DNA of 64,000 nucleotides from Promethearchaeota archaeon Loki_b32 (lineage in GTDB: Archaea > Asgardarchaeota > Lokiarchaeia > Sigyniarchaeales > SOKP01), in assembly GCA_005223125.1 (NCBI GenBank), contig NJBH01000010.1, positions 1 to 64,000 on the forward strand, in the 5' to 3' direction. Within the stretch, counting starts at the first letter, position 1. Each line of letters opens with the position of its first letter. Shown in pieces: positions 60,876 to 64,000 of this stretch. Made by a program: the position numbers and the translations under genes. The notes under the pieces were generated by a model. That model did not search any database, was not told the origin of the DNA, and worked only from the letters and a program-made list of their open reading frames with translations.

Positions 60876-61316
60876 TTATGTAAAGAGCTCAAGAACGGAT
60901 GAAAAACCGGGAATAAAATATAGAGTTGTGTGAATAAAAACCCCAACAATCATAAATAAAAAGAAATAAATTCCAATCCCGGGTAAGATTATATTTTTCC
61001 AATACCATTCTTCTTTATCATATTCATATCTAAAAATTATAAAACTAACAACAAAAGGAAATAGAAACCACCACGCTAGCATCCATAAGAATAAAAACCA
61101 GCCGATAAATCCAAAGATAAGTCTTCCTAGCAAAGCACTAAGTGCTCCAGTCAGTGCGCGAATCCAATATAATTTTGTTTCCTTTTCTAAACGAATATCT
61201 AATGCTTTTGTTGGTTTTTTTTCAGTTTTAATTGATTTTTGTTGTAGTTCTTTCCTCTTCTCTTTTAATAGTCGTTGTCTCCTTTTTCTAATATCTACCT
61301 TCTTATGCTTTCCCAT
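60876..61316 (-). CDS. Small membrane protein with basic N-terminus
   Basis: The 146 residues begin with about 45 very basic residues (K-K-V-D-I-R-K-R-R-Q-R-L-L-K). They are followed by three hydrophobic helices at about 54-75, 76-98 and 110-135, the second rich in Trp and Phe. The basic end should face the cytosol and could touch RNA, ribosomes or lipid. I recognise no family. It diverges from the rqcH gene, 71 bases away. Confidence 0.6.
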   Translation of the reverse strand: MGKHKKVDIRKRRQRLLKEKRKELQQKSIKTEKKPTKALDIRLEKETKLYWIRALTGALSALLGRLIFGFIGWFLFLWMLAWWFLFPFVVSFIIFRYEYDKEEWYWKNIILPGIGIYFFLFMIVGVFIHTTLYFIPGFSSVLELFT

Positions 61317-61387
61317 AATTATTATTATAAATATTATTTATTATAAAAATCATTATATATCTTGACAAACTAAAAATTAAACGTAAA

Positions 61388-63439
61388 ATGATAAAAGCTG
61401 CGAGAGAATTTTCGAATTTTGATGTATTCGTAATTGTTAAAGAATTAGATTTGATCTTGAGTAATGGTACAATTTTAAACATATATGAGATAGAGGATTT
61501 ATTGATTGTTAAAATCAACACCACTTCTGGAAAGAAAAATTTAATTGTTAAAAAAGATGCTCGAGTTAATTTAACTGAATATGATTATCCTATTCCTAAT
61601 TATCCCAGTCAATATATTAGTTCTTTAAGGAAATTTTTAAAAAATCGACGGATTTTAAAAATTTTCCAACACCAATTTGATAGAATTATCATATTTGAAT
61701 TAAGTAATAAGGATGGCCAACCTTGGAAATTCGTCATAGAATTATTTAATAAAGGGAACTTCTTGTTGTTAGATGAAGAAAATATCATTAAAATAGCCAA
61801 AAAGTATAGGAAATTTAGAGATAGAGAAATTTTGGCTAAAAAAAAGTACTCCTTTCCCAAATCTCAAGGTCAGAATTTTTTAACGATGAATAAAGATGAA
61901 TTTAAAGATTTATTTAAAAACTCTGATGTAGAGATTGTTAGAGATCTTTCTAGAAAAATTCACATTTCTGGTCTTTATAGTGAGGAAATATGTCATAGAG
62001 GAAAAATTGATAAAAGTGAGATTGGGAAAAACCTTACTGATGAGGACTATGAAATTTTATATGATTCTTTCAAACATTTAAGAAATCAATTATTATTTGG
62101 CCAAATAAATGCCCAGATTATCTTTGATCAACACGGGAAACAAATTTCAGTACTTCCATTTGAAATTGAAATTCTAAAAGAAAATGATAAAAAGCAGTTT
62201 ACTTCGTTTAATGAAGCTGTTGATGAATTTTTTTCAAAGATTGATTCTGAGATTTTAAAAAGTCCAGAAGATCAAAAAATTGATGAGAAAATTAAAACTC
62301 ATGAAAAAATATTAAAAAATCAAAATGAATATCTTATAGAGCTTAAGAGTAAAAAGGAAAAATATTATAGAATTGGAGAATTAATTTTTGCGAATTTAGA
62401 TTCATTAGAAAAATTGAAATCTGTAATTCTAGAGGCAAAATCAAAAGGTTATACTTGGGAGGAAATTAACAATAAACTAAAAATAGCAAAACTGGAAAAT
62501 TTAAATGGAACGGAATTCTTCGAAAAAGCTATTCCGTCTACTAATCAAATGTTAATCAGGATTAACAATGGTGATGTTTATATTGATTTAAGGAAAAGCA
62601 TAGGGGAAAATGCAAATATTATTTATTCTAAGGGGAAAAAAGCGGAAAAAAAAATTACTGGAACAATTGATGCTATTGCTAAAATCCAAAAAAAACTTAA
62701 TAAACTAAAACTTGAGAAAGAATCAAAAGAAAATGAAGTCGACTTTCTCATAAAAAAGCCAAAGAAAAAATGGTATGAGAAATTCAGATGGTTTATTTCT
62801 TCCGATCATTATCTGATTATCGGAGGAAGAGATGCTACATCTAACGAAATCATTTTTAAAAAATATATTGATCCCCACGATTTAGTTTTTCATACAAATA
62901 TCCCGGGTTCTCCATTAGCGGTAATCAAAAATCTTGAAAATAAGAAAATCCCTTTAAGTACTATCCAAGAGACCGCTGATTTTGTCGCAAGTTATTCACG
63001 TGCATGGAAAGAGACCTGGGGGATTGTAGATATCTTTTATATCCTCCCAGATCAAATTTCCAGAAGTCCTCCATCAGGTGAGTTTTTACCAAAGGGATCC
63101 TTTATAATTTCTGGTAAAAAAAATTTTATCAAGAATGCAAAAACAAAGTTAACAATTGGATTAAAAATCATTGAATTAGAAACAGACTCCAATAATAATC
63201 GTAGAATTTTTTACCCTAAAATTATTTCTGGTCCAGAGTTTGCAATAAAAAAGCAAACGGAAAATTTTATTACTATTATTCCATCAAAATCTGGTGGTTT
63301 AACAAAAGGAAAATTAGCTAAAGAGATTAAATCAATATTTATTAGAAATAGTGTTAAAGATTTAAGAATGTGGGTAAAATTGTTATCCATAGATGAAATA
63401 ATCCTCTATTTACCAAGTGGAATTTCAAAGATTGAGTGA
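61388..63439 (+). CDS. rqcH: RqcH / NEMF (Rqc2)-family ribosome quality-control factor
   Basis: This protein binds split large ribosomal subunits and recruits tRNA to add tails to stalled nascent chains. The 683 residues have the NFACT-N domain (1 to about 230), helix-hairpin-helix and coiled-coil parts (about 270-470), and the NFACT-R domain with K-F-R-W-F-I-S-S, I-I-G-G-R-D-A-T-S-N-E and H-T-N-I-P-G-S-P-L-A-V-I. A short C-terminal part follows. This matches archaeal and eukaryotic NEMF/Rqc2 and bacterial RqcH. The length is normal, so it should be functional. Confidence 0.92.
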   Translation: MIKAAREFSNFDVFVIVKELDLILSNGTILNIYEIEDLLIVKINTTSGKKNLIVKKDARVNLTEYDYPIPNYPSQYISSLRKFLKNRRILKIFQHQFDRIIIFELSNKDGQPWKFVIELFNKGNFLLLDEENIIKIAKKYRKFRDREILAKKKYSFPKSQGQNFLTMNKDEFKDLFKNSDVEIVRDLSRKIHISGLYSEEICHRGKIDKSEIGKNLTDEDYEILYDSFKHLRNQLLFGQINAQIIFDQHGKQISVLPFEIEILKENDKKQFTSFNEAVDEFFSKIDSEILKSPEDQKIDEKIKTHEKILKNQNEYLIELKSKKEKYYRIGELIFANLDSLEKLKSVILEAKSKGYTWEEINNKLKIAKLENLNGTEFFEKAIPSTNQMLIRINNGDVYIDLRKSIGENANIIYSKGKKAEKKITGTIDAIAKIQKKLNKLKLEKESKENEVDFLIKKPKKKWYEKFRWFISSDHYLIIGGRDATSNEIIFKKYIDPHDLVFHTNIPGSPLAVIKNLENKKIPLSTIQETADFVASYSRAWKETWGIVDIFYILPDQISRSPPSGEFLPKGSFIISGKKNFIKNAKTKLTIGLKIIELETDSNNNRRIFYPKIISGPEFAIKKQTENFITIIPSKSGGLTKGKLAKEIKSIFIRNSVKDLRMWVKLLSIDEIILYLPSGISKIE

Positions 63440-63444
63440 AAAAA

Positions 63445-64000
63445 TTAAGCTTTATTTAACCAACGTCTAATTTTAACTATATTTCTATAGTCATCAAATA
63501 ATATACCATCAATTTTCATATTAATCAGAGATTTAATATTAAAAATTGGATTTTTATATGAAATGAAGTCCCAGACTAAACATTTTACATTATTTATATG
63601 ACATGTTTCGATGAATTCAACATTTACTAAATTGGATCTTAAACTTATCATATCTGGTTTGAACTTTAACTTTTTAAGTTTCCCTAATTTCAAAAATTCA
63701 TTAAATCTAAGTTCTATTCCTTTTGTAATATTATAACAAATTCTACTGTTAGAGTAAACAGATTTTATATATTCCAAATCTGTTAAGTTCCTCCCACTAA
63801 AAATGCAATCTTCTAATAAATCATACTTTTTAACCAAATTTGGTACTATATTTCTCAAATTATACTCTTTTAATTCTATCATGAATTTGATTTTACCCTT
63901 AAAATCTTTTAAAACTTGGGACAAAAGAGGGACTTTAAAATTATATTTTATGGTTCCATATTTCATTATTTCATTGTAATTATAATTCTTTATTAATCCA
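63445..64000 (-). CDS. Glycerophosphodiester phosphodiesterase, 5' end outside window
   Basis: The frame runs from the window edge to a stop at 63445; an internal ATG at 63966 is not the true start. Before it the frame reads G-L-I-K-N-Y-N-Y-N-E-I, like the segment before the vP-L-L-E-V-L motif of GDPD enzymes. The rest has P-L-L-S-Q-V-L, F-M-I-E-L-K-E (the conserved I-E-x-K), and I-D-G-I-L-F-D-D-Y near the C-terminus. The N-terminal catalytic H-R-G ... H-D part lies outside. The family hydrolyses glycerophosphodiesters from lipids. Confidence 0.8.
   Translation of the reverse strand, partial: GLIKNYNYNEIMKYGTIKYNFKVPLLSQVLKDFKGKIKFMIELKEYNLRNIVPNLVKKYDLLEDCIFSGRNLTDLEYIKSVYSNSRICYNITKGIELRFNEFLKLGKLKKLKFKPDMISLRSNLVNVEFIETCHINNVKCLVWDFISYKNPIFNIKSLINMKIDGILFDDYRNIVKIRRWLNKA

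Noticed and set aside
60876-61316. Possible EMC6-like membrane protein
   Set aside because: Only size and hydrophobic pattern are similar; no diagnostic motif could be seen.

Overview
This AT-rich window looks like a piece of an Asgard (Promethearchaeota, Lokiarchaeia-like) archaeal chromosome. The core machinery is archaeal: MCM, GINS, topoisomerase VI, an Orc1/Cdc6-like protein, SMC-ScpA-ScpB, ValRS, RqcH, PyrI and a tRNA gene with a bulge-helix-bulge intron. It sits with a set typical of Asgard genomes: a Ras/Rab-like GTPase, a Rag/Gtr-like GTPase fused to a roadblock-like domain, a separate roadblock protein, a longin-like/winged-helix protein, a histone deacetylase-family enzyme and HEAT-repeat proteins. 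The assignment rests on gene content only; there is no rRNA in the window.

Layout. 1-6365 (minus): two large surface proteins with Ig-like repeats, one carrying a transglutaminase-like fold without its catalytic residues, then a proline-rich/coiled-coil/zinc-ribbon protein. 6474-12000: HDAC-family enzyme, small GTPase, and MCM interrupted by a 524-residue intein. 12156-21955: membrane HEAT protein, GINS subunit, and a tight operon of topoVI-B, topoVI-A, a HEAT-like protein and PyrE. 22228-25273: CoaBC, a TnpB gene broken by one in-frame amber codon, and a decayed PHP-domain fragment. 25283-31073: an operon of MoxR-type ATPase, VWA protein and SWIM-finger protein. 31234-37371 (plus): orphan DpnA-like adenine methyltransferase, glycyl radical enzyme, intron-containing tRNA-Ala and ValRS. 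37393-43917: smc-scpA-scpB operon. 44094-48065: degenerate Orc1/Cdc6-like protein and a HAD/nitrilase/Rag-like GTPase operon. 48258-56510: longin-like protein, small winged-helix protein, archaeal conserved protein, PD-(D/E)XK nuclease, and two long helical proteins of unknown function encoded with a 4-base overlap. 56933-64000: roadblock gene with no ATG/GTG/TTG start, a tryptophan-rich leader peptide ahead of trpB2, dolichol kinase-like membrane protein, PyrI, RqcH and a partial glycerophosphodiesterase.

Most unusual points. (1) A 16-residue open frame, M-A-T-V-K-N-I-T-W-Q-W-P-W-R-W-Q, with four Trp codons lies 150 bases upstream of trpB2. It is followed by a hairpin and two T6 tracts, the layout of a leader-peptide attenuator, which I do not know to be established in archaea. 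(2) The SMC protein (1484 residues) has no recognisable hinge. Two arms of about 510 residues flank a short helical, internally duplicated segment. (3) The topoVI-B and roadblock genes both appear to start at ATT, each preceded by AAGGTG at 7-8 bases. (4) The tRNA-Ala(CGC) intron lies at the non-canonical position 32/33. (5) An Orc1/Cdc6-like protein has lost key Walker A and B residues. (6) SAP-like domains are fused to both topoVI-B and ScpA.
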